Shown: positions 25,986-39,200 of the stretch, one piece after another
Numbering within the stretch: the first letter of the stretch is position 1
Layout of the letters: every line of letters starts with the position of its first letter
Assembly (NCBI GenBank): GCA_023055355.1
Contig: JALJCS010000009.1
Coordinates: forward strand, 24,825,001-24,889,000
DNA: 64,000 nucleotides
From: Agelaius tricolor
Lineage: Eukaryota > Chordata > Aves > Passeriformes > Icteridae
Direction: 5' to 3'
Notes under the pieces: model-generated
Told to the model about the DNA's origin: nothing
The model's database searches: none
Seen by the model: the letters and a program-made list of their open reading frames with translations, nothing else
Position numbers and translations under genes: made by a program

Positions 25986-28900
25986 GTGTCTTAGGCACCC
26001 CTTTGTTAAGAGGTGACCCCACCATAATCCCCCAAAGGCTAGCATATGCAACCATGGAGTGATGATGATGCTGGAATATTTGAGTAACAGGGGAAGACTG
26101 GTGAGATGGCCCTAAGAGGCTTTTGGAGGAGCTCCCCTGCATTTGGCTTGGAGAAGCAAAGCCATTTCTTCGAAATGATTTCCAATCCTCAAACCCCACT
26201 GCCCACAGTCCTCTGAACTTCCTAAGCCCCAATACCATCTTTCATTCTACTACTGCAGCCCCACACTGCTCTCCCTAAAGCTCTCCTTCCTGAAGCTGTC
26301 CTCATCCCCTCTCTCCAACCTGAACTTGGTCTGGCCCAGCTTAACCCCACCCTTGCAGGGAACTTCCTTGAGGACTCCAGGATGATGTCAGTGGTGTCTG
26401 CAGGGAGGGAGACAAGATGCAGCATCCTGGATCTTCACCCAGCCTGTGTTTAATAGGGCAAGCCCTGTGCCTTTTTTGTTCATCACCCTCTGCTCTTCCT
26501 CCTTTTGGAGGAGGGTGGACATAGCTCTTGATGCTTTGGGTAAAAGCAGTTGGATGAACCATAGGCTGGGATGCTTGCACTGGAGTTTGACCTAAGGACA
26601 GTTGTCTGCTGCTGCTGCCTTTCCCCACCCCATGAGTTATATATTCCAGCCTGCCCACCCATTCATCCTGCCTTCCCCTGTGCCAGCTCCCTTCACTGGA
26701 CTTTAATCTTATTCCTTATGGGCTCTGTCCTTCCCACTCAATATACCATTGCATATATTTAAACCTTGAGTTGTTTTCCCTTATTAAGCAGTTTATCACT
26801 GTTGCAATCTTTTTTGTATTTTTTTTTAGCCAGGAGAGAAGGAAGAAATTTATTCTTTTGACCATAAATCATTTACAAAGCTGCTGGGCTGTTAATGTAT
26901 TTTTTATGTCTCGGCAAACAGAAAATAGAAGTGAGTGTCTTAGTAAAGCTTTGCCGACCTGTTTTAATTTCAGCTTCCTAAGCCTGACTCTCTGTTCTCC
27001 AGTCTTGGGAGCAGGTCCATTTCTCTTGTAGAGGCACCAGTGGATACCTTCTCCCCAAGGAGACAACGCTGCTGTGTCAGCAGCGTCACGTGCTGGTGCC
27101 TGCACTTGGCACTGATCCGCAGCGTGACACATCTCTGCTGACTGGGCTGTGCTGGGAGAATACCAGCAAAGAAATGGGATCAGGGAGGGTGGGAACTCAA
27201 GCCTATTTCTGCTTTTAGAGCCTGGCAAGAGCTCCAATTAGATGCCCACTCTGGGGTAAGCATGTTACATGCAGCTCTCAATTCATCCCGTGCAGCCTCA
27301 ACCTGTAGTTTTCATGCGTGAGCTCAGGTGTGGTTACAGAATACCCACAGGGATGCTTGAGGATGCTTGCAGGGACAAGGGCTGCCCATGGTGGAGCTTC
27401 CCAAATGTTAAGAGCTGGCTTCAGTGAGGTTTTGCAACCTGCTTCATGAAAATTAAGCCAATGTGGACCTTCACTGCTCTCAGTCAGCTCCGTGCATTTT
27501 CCCTCTTTCTGGACACATAGATACCAATCTTTGTGTAAAAGGTGAATTTTCATTTCTGGTGTGCTGTGACAAGCAGTAAGATAATTAAGAGGAGGGATGT
27601 GAGAGGTTTATGTTGGTATCCCAGCTAGATGAATGGGTAAGTCTGCAGCTCAGAGCTGTTGCTGCAGGCTTTTTGCAAACTCAAGCTGGGCTTCTTACCT
27701 TAAATGTACTTATAGGAACATTTGATAAGCTTTCATCCCCAAGTCACTTCAGCTAAAGTAACTGGCTGTGGTCATTTAAAATGTTCCCATTCCTAGACAT
27801 CCATTACTGTAGGATGATGTCTCTGCTGTAGCAGTGAGCAGAACAGGACAGTGTGTCTGCAATGCAGCTTCCCCCCCTTATGGCAAAGGAAGTTAGAATG
27901 TGCCCGCACCTTCCTCAGCAGGTTATGCTGCTTAATTCCTAGCTGTGAGGTAGAGGAACTGCCTCTTTTCAGCTTTTGCTGGCTTTGGGGCAATAACTTT
28001 GTGTTGAACAACAATGCAAATAGCAGAGGATGACATCTTAAGTTACTGCAGCAGGATTCCCCAGAGCTGATCTATCACAGGAGTAGGGGGATGAAGGAAA
28101 AGGAACTGTGTTTTCCAGTTTTTGTTTTGTAAAAGACAAAGGATAGAGAAATAACTTTCTGTGCTCAGTTAAACTCTTGCTTTCCTCCTTGTCTGTGCCT
28201 GCTATTTGGAAAATAGTGTTTCAGGCATCTTTGAAGGACCTGAGGAGAGGGAAATGACTGGCATCCTGTTGCAAGGATGCACCACTCTGTTTGTACCTTG
28301 GGTATCCTGCCTTGTGTGGCCTTCAGCTGTCTTCTGTAGACAGACTGCCTGCTCCTGATTTGCCCACCTGAGTCCCAGGGTATGAGTCATTGATGACTCT
28401 GATTCTAAACACAGCCAGGGATGGACAAAATTGACACCAAATGGTCCTACAGAGTGGGCTGAATTAGCCTTACCCACCCGTCCACTCTCAATTTAGGGGA
28501 AAAATGAGTGAGCTCTTGAGTTCCTGTTCCCCCCTCTGTCCCCTCTGGCCTTGCTCATCTGCTACAGCAAAAAACCCCCAGCCTCTGAAGTGCAGCTGCT
28601 CCTTGAGTCCTCTGCAAATGCTGTGAATTCAAGGACTGCCAGCTCAGATGGCAGCAGTTTCTGTTTCCAGCCAGTGCCGCATGCATCTGGGGGAAGTGTT
28701 AAACTTCCCATAATGTACTTAATAGTGCAACACTACACCATGGAAAGGGGATTAACGCATGCCCTGTGCACAGCCATTGATTAGTTTCATCCTAGCTAAT
28801 GTCATTGTAGACGCTATTTTTGTTCCTCTCAATGTTCCTTTGTATTTTTATAATCTTGCTATAATACAATGCAGTTGTTTTTCTGCCTCTAACTTGCACA

Positions 28901-31900
28901 CATATTGCATACAAGGCAGCAGAGATAGATGCAAGGCATCCATCCCAGCTTGCTGGAGCTGCAAAGGTGGCAGCTCTCCTGGCAGCTTCAGCAAGGCTTG
29001 ATAGAAGTACATAAGAGAAGCCTGTACTGGGATCACAGCAGGAATCCAGGACTGAGGAGGAGCATTTGAGTGATTGGCCCCATGGAGGCTGCGTCTCTAA
29101 ACCAGATTTGAGTTCTTGTTCCCATTGAGCACATGCCAACAAGCTGCTCTATCACTATATTCTTCTCACTGTTCAAAAACTTCTTCTGCATTTCAAGTCT
29201 GTGACTAATTAAACAGAAGCATTAAGATCTATTGGAAAAGCACAGTTCAGGTGCTCAGGGAGCTTAGCATCACATGAACTCTGCTACCTGGAGAGCATAG
29301 CCCCTCTTGATTCCCCTAGTAGGTTCGAGTACTCAGCAGTTCAGCAAATCAAACTCTTGAGGTCTAAACCTGAGCACATGAGGATCTCACACTAATGGGG
29401 ACCCTCTGAAGATACCTGAAGTTGTCTAGCTTGCTCAGCAGGATCCAGGGGGTCTGTGCCAGAAACAGGGAAAGAATCAAATTCCTCAGTATGTCATGAG
29501 AGCCCCTTTCCCACCTCTGCACGAGCTAATCCAGCTCCTCTGACAAGGACATGGAAGGGAACAGACACAATTCTGGAAGTATGTGCAGCTGAAAGCTTTT
29601 CTGCCATTTTTATTTGGGTCAGAGTCCATTCTTCATCCTGTCTATGGCTGCAGATTGGGGAGGTCAGCACAGGGAGATATGCTCTATGTCATCCCAATCA
29701 GTCAGTTGCTTGAAATCTTCCTCCCAGCTAGCCTGCAGAGAAAGACTTTTTTCCAAAAGAGAAGATGGCAGGGGTGGTAGTGACTGCTGCTCACCAGTCA
29801 GCACCTGGGGCCACAGTGGAGTGGGTCAGCAGGAATTTTCCCCTGTTAGTTTTCTGTCTAGTTCAGGTTATAAATGGCAAGCAAGAAGGGTCAGTGTGAT
29901 CAGCACAGTTCCAGAGGTACTGAACAGCTAGTCCAGTTCTTGGCAAGAAACACTGCAGGGCTCAACTTCAAGGCTCTGACACTGTGTTTTCTCCCTGGAT
30001 TAGTGTCTGCTAGCCTGCATATCCTACAGGTTGGGCAGCAATCCCGAGATTACTCTTACTAGTGTAAAATGGATCTTTTCACTTGGGATGCTCTATGCTT
30101 AGGGGATGACTTGATACCACCAGCTGTGTCTGATGGTTTCTCCAGGGATAAAGGTGCCTATTGATCTGCATTTAACAGGAATGCTAACACTACAAACATC
30201 TCAGAGGAAAAGTTAGCATCAGTATAGTTTTAATACCTGTTTTACAGAGACCTTGCTCTAAACCATGCTAGATGGGATGGTTTTCCTGCTATTTCCTCCA
30301 GTCTGTCCTGCAGAGCCAGCAAAGATAGGAAGGAAAATGTTGGAAATTATTTTGCCTTATACACTGTTCCATTGTCTCCCACAGGTTACTATCCTATTGC
30401 TAGACCTGTCAGCCACTTGCATAACATGTGCCCTCAAACTGGGGCACAGAAGCAATCCCCCTATGAATGTCTGGAGCAAACTTTGTCCTCTTGCTGTGAG
30501 CTGGCAGAGGGGCTATTGTTTGCTGGAGCCCTTCCTTCCTCACTCTATTTCTCCCACTATTATTGTTCCATGGAGGTTTCTACCAAGCATCCTTCCCAGG
30601 AAAATTTGTGCTAGGGCACCTTGGAGCCAGGATGCAGTCTACTATGACAGTGTGAATCTGTCCCAGATACCTGCCCTGCAGAATGACTTTGGACCTGGAA
30701 ATTTTTCCATGGTAGAATTTCCTTAATGAACTGGAAATAGTCTAGCTAGGCATAAACTCAGATCTATGCTTCATTGCAGTGCTTAGTGATGTTGGTTCCT
30801 CAAGCAGGGTGGAGTCTACTGCAAGCTGCCTCCAGGCACTAGGCTGGGTAAATACTGTATTTGGTTAGATAGACTCTGAACTAGCAAGTGTACCACGTCC
30901 AGAATGAAGCAGGATACACAGTCCCTGGTGAGAATGGGCAAGACCAGTATTCAAGCATCTTGTTGAGCAGCCAGTTTGGATGCTGTCACATCATGCTGGA
31001 TGACTTTAGTGTTTTCTGTGTTTGCAACTGCAAGCCAGGCTCCTTCAGGGGCTTTTGAGTGTTTGCTGCAGAGGCAGGTCCTGTGGCAGGTGTACTGCCT
31101 GCTTCTGTTCCTGTCCCCTCCTGCTGTGAGTCACTCCTTCCTGGGCTGTAGGTTTTGCTGCTGCTCAGCGCGTTGGCTTGGCAGTGTACCTCAGCTCATT
31201 CAGGGTGGAAGACATTTCTCTTCTTTAGCACAGGGGGTAGCTTTGGTCCCAGACTCAGAGATGTGAGGCAGGCAAAAGGCACAGCAACTTGTCTTTTCCT
31301 TTCATCTCAGGAAAAAGACTGCTCTGCAGTTTCTCCCTCCATTGCCTGCGGTTGCCAGATGGAACACTGTGCTTCTACCCTATTCTGCAAACTTCTGTGT
31401 GACCTCATCTTTGCCTCTCTAACAAGGGACCCAAAATGTCATACTGCCAAAGGTACCTTCCCCAGCATGTGGCAGCAGGATTGCTAATTGCGCTGGGACA
31501 GGCAGGAGCCATTCCAGCCATTCCCTGGGTTTTGGATGCAAGCTGAATCAGCTTGAAGCTTTATTCTCATTTTCCCCACAGCGACACACATTCCTGCACA
31601 TTTTCCCTTGGGGTCTGGAGATGCAGAATGCACACAGTTGAGGGTTTCTTTCATCCCTTTCACACCTTCTTCCCTGCTTCCTCCCCTGGCCATTTGCTTC
31701 CCTGCTTTGCCAGCACTGCAGAGCGAACCTGTACTCTGGTTTCTACCTTTGGGTATCAGGAGTTTGCTGTTAGCAAGTGCCAAAAGCTGCTGATTCTGCT
31801 GGTGATCTCTGGAAGAAAGGTGTGTCAGTGACTGGGAGCTGGGAACATTTTTTTACAACTTAGAATGAGTCAAAGTGCTTAGATTTATCTTTCAGTTTCA

Positions 31901-34900
31901 CTGTATCTGGTATATTCTGAAAGCTCTGTGAAACTTGCAACCCTTCTAGGGCAGCTAGAAAATGTAGCAGCATCTGACTCCTCCTTACACCCATGAGGGA
32001 GGGAAATGTGTGCTGTGGGACTGTGTCCTATGTGCTTGTGTCATGATGTATAAATTACCTACATTGACTCCTTCATGCTTAGCAGGGAGGGAGCTGGAAA
32101 AGCAGCTACTTGGAAAAGCAGCAGCAGCAGCAAGCCATCAAAAATGGAGTCAGCTCTGTTGCCAGAATAATTACTTGAGCCTAAAAATGTGAAGAAATTC
32201 TGAAAGAGCCTCTGCAGCCAAAACATTCTTCTGCTGACTGGTTTGCTGATAGGGGACAGAAAAATGGAGCATCCCTTCTAATTAGTGATGGGAGCTTGCT
32301 GCCTCAGGATCAAAGGAGAACACTGTTTGCTGAATCAAGCCAAGATCAAAGTGTCCTATGTACAGGAAGGGCCCATTCCTCTTTCTGCTGACAGTGGTGT
32401 ACCCTGCTCATCCTCTGGGCATGCTGCTTACAGGGCTGCTTAATTACTAAGTAAGGAGGAGACTGCAGTCACAAGAGAGGGTGTAATGGCCATTGTAATC
32501 CAATTCTGAGAGATGATTTGGTGGTGATCGATTCTTTGTCTCTCTGAAGTCATTAAACTTCTGAATGCTTAGAAAATACCTGGATTGTGTAACTTTGCAG
32601 AAGGAGACTTCTTACAGCATCCTTTGCTTGATTTTTCTGACCTCTTATGTGTAATTTGACTTAGTAGTCTGTATGTGTGTGCATATATCTATATTTGCAT
32701 TTATATCTACTCAAGGGAATTGAAGTCCTCATTCCTTAGGCTGCATTGAAAAATCCTTATCCCAATAGATATGCTAAATTTGAAATCTCTTTTCCCCTCT
32801 CTCCTCTGCCTCCCTCCTCTTGCATTAATACAAACCCACATTTTTGCAATGCCCAATTTTGAAATGTTTAAACACGAATAATCATTTGGTTGAGTTTTCC
32901 TAGCAGGTGTCACCCTGGGCATACAGGTTTTTAAGTGTGTGTGACTTTGTGTACATCCATCTGTGTTTTGGGCCATGCCTGTTAAATGTGTGGAAGAATG
33001 CAGTCACAAAGATACTTGCATAGATGGACAAGTGCATGTGTAAATGTTACACTTTCTGGTAGTCTTGAGATGGTGCAGCTTCTGAAGAGGGTTTGGTCTT
33101 TGCTCTTTCAGCTGTCTCACTGAGAAAGGAAAGCCTGCCCAGTGCTGTGCTAACACACCACCCTACCTCCCTGTTCATGCTGCTGGAGGAGGAGTTTGCC
33201 TGCCTTTCCTCATGCCTTGTTCAATCTTCCTTGTCAGGAGTGGCTGTGTGTGTTTTTCCCAGCTGTAGCCCTGCAGGTGCCACTCATCTTAACAAAACGA
33301 GTCCTAAGTGCCACCTGCCTTGTATACCAAAAGAGCCAAAAAAGGGCCAAAGAGCAGTTGCCATGCCCTGGGCTGCCTGAGGTAAAGGCAAGCCTGAGGA
33401 GCTGGCTTGCCTGGTGGTTTAACAAGGCAGAGATAGGACAGTGTGGGGTGTGTAGGGGGGTGCTCATCTTGCAGGCCAGGTTCAAAGAAGCTCCCCTTGG
33501 CAAGAGAAATGAACGGAGAGCTCAGCTCCTCCTTAGTGCTTCCCTGGTCCATGACATTCAAATTAAAAGGGATGCTGTGGTGCCTTGAAAGGAAAAGGAG
33601 ACAGGGTGGGCTGTAGGGTGTTGCAGCATAAGAGCGGGGTACTGGCAGGGAAAAGTGAATATGTGCTTTCTTTCATCTTTAAAATTGCTCATGAGTACAT
33701 TGCAAAGTTCTCAAATGTAGCAAACAGTATTTTTACAGTGAATAAATTATGCATGTTCTATTTTTGTGTTTTTATTATTCTGCAGGATGTTTACAATCAA
33801 CTAATAATAAATATTAGGAGTAGGAAGAGGGTGATTAGAAAACCTCATCATCTTGATGACTGAGTGATTGATGTAACCAATCCTGCAAAGCAAACTGCAA
33901 AGTCTGACTTTTCCAGAAAATTGGAACACTCACACTTAAGTATTACTTTTTCTGAATGACAAAGATTTGAATGTGTGAGTTTTTTATGGAAGGGAAAGTG
34001 GAAGGGATAAGGAATGAGGCTGAAAAACACACAGTGCTGTTCCAAATTGGATGAGTAGTTTCTTTTCTTCTCATGGAGAGGATCTCATTAAATCTACACT
34101 CAACACAACAGAAGAACTTCCTGCACCATGTTGGAGAGAGAGGTCAATCCAATAGATGTTCAAATCATTGTGACTCCCTACACACTGGTTAGCACATTCA
34201 TGATGCTAGACTGGATAAGTAGTCATGGCAAGACAGCCTTCAAATTTCAGCCTGCAGAAAAGACAATTCCTTGTTGGAGTCACATTCAGCAAGAGAGATC
34301 TCCAAAGTTGCATGGATCACTTCTGGGCTTTGGGCTACTGCCACTGCCTTGCCAGCCAAGAGAAAATGAGGAGTCCAAATCCATTCCCAGCCTGTTGCCC
34401 ACAGACACAGCTGGAAGGCAGATGCCTTGTGATAAAGGTGATGCTTATTACTGGTTCTTCCAGTTATTTACTTCTGCTTGCTACTGACAGACTTGCATAG
34501 GATATTGATGGATTAAGCTTCCACCAGCTGTTTCTTATCTGCCACCTAATTCTCTGAGATGTTAGCACTGGAGAGTAACTGTTTCCCTAGGGGTTTCCAA
34601 AACATTCCATATTTTTAAGTATGTCCCAAGACAATGAGGAAAGTCAGACTCGGGGTGCTTTTTTCCCACAAAGTAAGAAACTTGTGAACTTCACTTGAAG
34701 AGGTTAAAGTGAAATTTTGTCTGACTGTGTTCTGAAGCATTTCTGAGTCTCCCTGAACTACGTGGGGCTTTTAAAGGTAGGAGATATGGATGGAGGAATG
34801 GATGTTTGGAAGAGGCAGCTGAGTATTTGCCAAGTCCTGGAGTAGTGCAACTCTGGAGCAGTCACTTCAAACACCAGAACACATGGAAGGCTGTTCAGGT

Positions 34901-36130
34901 GCTAGAGTCATTGGGTTTGTAGTGTCTGAAGCTCAGCACTTCCAGGCTCTGGTGCTGCACTCCTACATTAGGCAGTCTGGGAAGGATCTCAGCAGACAAG
35001 CATGTGGGGACACTCACCTTTTCCTCAGACATCAGCCTGTTTGATATCTTGGTAGTTCAGATAGAAAACTCTTCTCATGAAGCATTTCACCTTCAGCAAA
35101 CCACTGTCTTTTGGCAGAAAATAGAAACTTTGCAGGCAGCCCTTCCTGGATTCATCAAGAGAATAGGGTGGTCTGCAGACAGCACCTGGATGTTAGCAGT
35201 ATTCTGCTGTTCCCTTGGAGCTTGAAAACTCCTTGCCTTCTTCTCCAGCACCCTCCCACATGCTTTGAACAAGAAAATGGTGAGCTGTCATAGAGAGACA
35301 TAGCTTTTTGTAGTCAATATTTTGACTTGGTGGAGAAAAATGGTTTAAAGCATTTTAGTGCTACTTAAAGTGATGGTGGAGACCCCTTGGTTAGTTTCAT
35401 TTGACAAGATTTTGGTGGTAGGAACAGAGGTATTTCCCTGTGTGACTTGAGTCTTAAAATGGCAGCCTTGAGCTGCTGTACTGGGAAGCTGGGGCTTATC
35501 AGGCTTTCATCTTTGTGCAGTCTATGTGGAATGCAAAGAAGTGAATGGTGGAAAATAAATGAGATTTGATGAGATCCTCCAGTAGCAATAGTAACTTTTC
35601 ATCACTTAAATAGAAATGATTGGGCTGGAAAATATTTCAACTTTTAACCGTTTAAATTAAAAATATTGTTAAAATACTTCTGGTCTTGCTGTACTTTATG
35701 AAGCATAGAAGTGGGAGGAGAACTGAGTTTCTTGGTTAATATTGCAGTTTCTTTTTCTCATTCACTGGTGTTGGGTATCACTAAGAGTCATGGGTTTGAA
35801 AACATATCTCTTTCTCTTAGAGACAACTTGGTTGTTCTTATAACCCTTTAGCTGTTGCCAAAAAAAATCACTGCTGTTCTCAGAGGCTCTGAAACTAGAG
35901 TGCCCACACTTAAAAGGACCACATATCTACATTTGTCTGTAAAAAAATGTCTGCATGAGAGCAGAGTGATCTATGAGGAAGGAAAATAATTCCTTTTAGA
36001 CTGATATACGGTACAGCTGTGTAGGAATGGGATACTGTGTTGTGACCTGCAAGTGTGTGGGACCATCTGCAGTGCTTTGACCTGTGTCCTTCTCCTAAAA
36101 TGCTTGACTTGTGTGTCCCTCTCTTTCCAG
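25986..36130. other. Last 10 kb of intron 1, no recognised genes
   Basis: Ordinary intronic sequence up to the polypyrimidine tract before exon 2. The longest open frame (30265-30726, 153 codons) has no recognisable domain and no splice or promoter context. No clear CR1, LTR or RNA gene was seen. Confidence 0.55.
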
Positions 36131-36294
36131 GTCTGGTGTGTCCCCTGGAGGTGTCAGTCAGTTCAGGGAGTATCCAGGTTGCCCGAGGCCAGACAGCAGT
36201 TTTGCCCTGCACCTTCACCACTAACGCTGCTCTCACTAACCTTAATGTCATCTGGATGGTTATTCCTCTTTCCAACGCCAACCAGCCTCAACAG
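36131..36294 (+). CDS. IGSF11: IGSF11 exon 2: end of signal peptide and first half of V-set domain
   Basis: The acceptor is a pyrimidine tract ending in CCAG at 36130 and the donor is CAG|GTAGGC. The exon enters in phase 1, so one base of a Gly codon comes from the missing exon 1, and it leaves in phase 0. It encodes residues 1-55, including the B-strand Cys27 (LPCTF) and the C-strand Trp42 (IWMV). Residue 4 is an additional Cys close to the expected signal-peptide cleavage site; the recalled human protein has no Cys there. A phase-1 intron just after the signal peptide is usual for this family and supports the claim that exon 1 is a separate upstream exon. Confidence 0.96.
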
Positions 36295-39200
36295 GTAGGC
36301 CTTTTCTGACAGGAACAGGTACTTCCTTGGGGCTTTCCTGTTCCCCACCGTATTCTGGATGTAGGCCCTCTACAATGCTGAGTCCACGGTGGTCCCAGAA
36401 CTTCATTGTCCCTTCACTGCTGAATGTGCTCTCTGGGTATCACATGAATCTGTTTTCTTCAATGTTTTGTTAACAGATGCACATTGTGTCCTTGTCCAGA
36501 TGTGCAGCTGGGGCAACTGTATGTGATACTGTTTTGCTGCCCTGGGCCCCTGGTGGTTTGTGTGTTCAAAAGAGCACGGGAAATGTAATCCAGGTTTTGG
36601 TGCACTGGATGTGGAATTTGGAGCGCCTGGGAGTAGCTGCAGCTTTAACTTGTGAAATCTATGTAAAATGTCCTCTAACACATAACTTCTCATAGACTCA
36701 TTGTCCCTTTTACTTCCCTTCTTGTTTTTTCACTGCCTGTAGCTTTTGCAAGTGCATTCATATGAATACTAGCAAATGAGAGTATATAATGGTGGGCACA
36801 AGAATCATAACCTGAGATATGCTGGCCTGTTTTTTGCCCACATACTCTGACAACAGAAGAATGCCATTTTTCTGAAATACCTCTTGGGTCACACTGCCCT
36901 GATCACATTTTGTATTCAGTGTGAGAACCTGCACTGAAGAATACTTGCTCCTCAGGGACTTGGTCTGAGCGCAGTCTGACTGGCAGAGGCTGTGCAGGTT
37001 CAAAGGTTGCACTGCCTGTCATTCAGCTCATCCCAAAGATCTTCAGTAAGCAGTGTCAAATCATGGCAGGATCTTACTGATGGAGACTCAAAACGATACT
37101 GTCCACAGATGTTTTTCTTCAAAGTATTCAGTGACCTGCAGAGAGCCTCTGCTTCTGTACATTGATCCTGTCCAGGCAGGTAATGACTATCATATGAAGG
37201 AGGCTGGTATTGCCAATCCAGCTACACCAGAAGATTTGGGTACCTTTCTGGTCTGTTACCTTTGTGAACATTTTTATTGACGTAAAATGGGCTACAGAGT
37301 GTGTTCCTGTTTTGGAAAAAACACCATTGCTAGGATGTATAATGAGGTTTGCTTATTCAGAGACCTTTTAGTAACTGGTCCTTTTGGCTTTGGAAGCCCA
37401 TGTTTTGCTTGCTGTTCTTCCTCCTTGCTCAGCTCCTGCAGAGTGTTGTTTGAGCCTTCCTTTCTTTTCCAGGTTATTCTCTACCAAGGGGGTCAGATCT
37501 TTGGTGGTGCACCCCAGTTCTATGGGCGAGTGGGGTTTGCTGTGACAATGCCAACCACCAGTGCCTCCATCTTCATCAACAACACTCAGCTGTCGGATAC
37601 TGGCACCTACCAGTGTTTGGTCAACAATCTTCCCGACCGAGGCGTCAGGAATATTGGAGTCATTGGACTTACTGTCTTGGGTGTGTTTATTGGTATTATG
37701 GGGTGGGGAGGGGGGAGTGGGGCAGGGACAAGGGGACCTCTGTGCATGACACTGCATCATGAGCAACATGGTACTGTGTGCTTTTGAACCCACAGACAAC
37801 CTGTGGTGAGAAATGGGCTGCCTTGTGGATACTGTGACAGTTTGTAGGGCGCATAGACTTCATATGCAGGCAGTGTGTAATGAAGTTTTAAAACGTGGTG
37901 GAGAGAAAGTTTTTGTGGTGGTATTGTGATATGGAGTTGCAAAGTAGCAGGAATGAAGTACGAGGGTATCCCAGAGGGCTGAATGGAGCGTAAGGGGTTT
38001 GGTGCATAGCAACAGGAGGAGAGAATGACTTTATATCTTTGCTTCCTTTCCATGAAAACTGTTAGTTCTAGGTGCTCCAATGATGCTAAATACTCCAAAG
38101 TGCATGCCATTATAGGGATATGAAAGCAAAACCCAATCACAGTAAATTTGTCTATAGTTCTGTTAACTTTCACCACCCTTGCTATCTCAAAGACAGAAAT
38201 ATTCACCTTTTTTTCAAGGGAGGGATCTAAAAGAACTGGGTCCTGTGAAAGTCAGCAGTAGTCTGTAACCCTGATGGGCTGGTGGGTCAGGAATCTTTGT
38301 GTGAATTGTCTCCCCCCAAACCATAACGAGTTCTTGTCTGCTGCCTCCTTCTTGCCCCCTTGACAGCTCATGCCACTGTCCTTGCTTTCCCCAGCAGCAC
38401 ATGTCCAGAGTGAACCTGCATTCCACTGTTTGGTCACATTTCCTGATTTGCTATCACCTTCCCCTCTTCTCTCGCAGTTCCTCCTTCTGCCCCGCTTTGC
38501 CGAATCCAGGGGTCCCTGGACGTGGGCAGCGATATCACACTGACCTGCAGCTCGGAAGAAGGCATCCCCCGGCCAACATACCTCTGGGAGAAACTGGACA
38601 ATGTCCCCAAGTTGCCCCCAACTGCCACACAAGGTGCTCATTCTGTTGATTATCCTCTTATTTCCCAGGTGGCAGCCTGGGCTGTCCCTTGTCTGAGCTG
38701 CCAGAGGTGGCATGGCTCATTGAGCATCTGCCATCATTTGCAAGGTCCCTTTATTGGAACAAAGATTCCTAAAGCCCACAGTGGACGGGGTACCCTCCAG
38801 AGGCCACTTCAATTTTTGTGGGTTTTTCTGGTCCAGACACATGTTTCCCATTGAAAAACAAGGATTGGGTCAAATGGAAGAGAGAGAGAGTGATTTCTAG
38901 ATGTTGGCATGTGGCTGGAAATTTCAGCTGCCAACCCACCCGCATTTTAAACCAAATGAAAGACTTATAGAATGGAGTCAGGGAAAAGAGAGGCAGAATC
39001 ATCCTGGGAAAATACAGCCAGCTTCTCACAGTTCTCCATGAGGAACTGATGCCACAGTTCTCCAATAAATTACTGCCAGAGCTGCTTTTCAGATGTATGG
39101 AGAAGCAGGGCTCTGATCAAACTGGTGTTTCCCAGCCTCAAGTCCCACTCTTAGGTTTTCTTAGCCTAGGTGTCCTGATCAAACACTGATAGCTGTACTT

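Larger units (their letters stand above)
1..36130 (+). other. 3' part of IGSF11 intron 1 (inferred)
   Basis: The first visible coding exon begins in phase 1 with no start codon, so everything upstream in the window should be intron 1 unless an alternative first exon lies inside. I found no open frame with a signal peptide that ends in a split Gly before a GT donor, and no CpG island, in this stretch. IGSF11 has a very long first intron in mammals, which agrees. Short alternative first exons or enhancers cannot be excluded by eye. Confidence 0.75.

Noticed and set aside
30265..30726. 153-codon frame in intron 1
   Set aside because: It has no domain, promoter or splice pattern, and its length is within chance expectation for 64 kb read in six frames.
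37287..37787. 166-codon frame as an independent gene or alternative IGSF11 start
   Set aside because: Only the part from 37473 to 37680 matches IGSF11; the rest is intron read in the same frame by chance.
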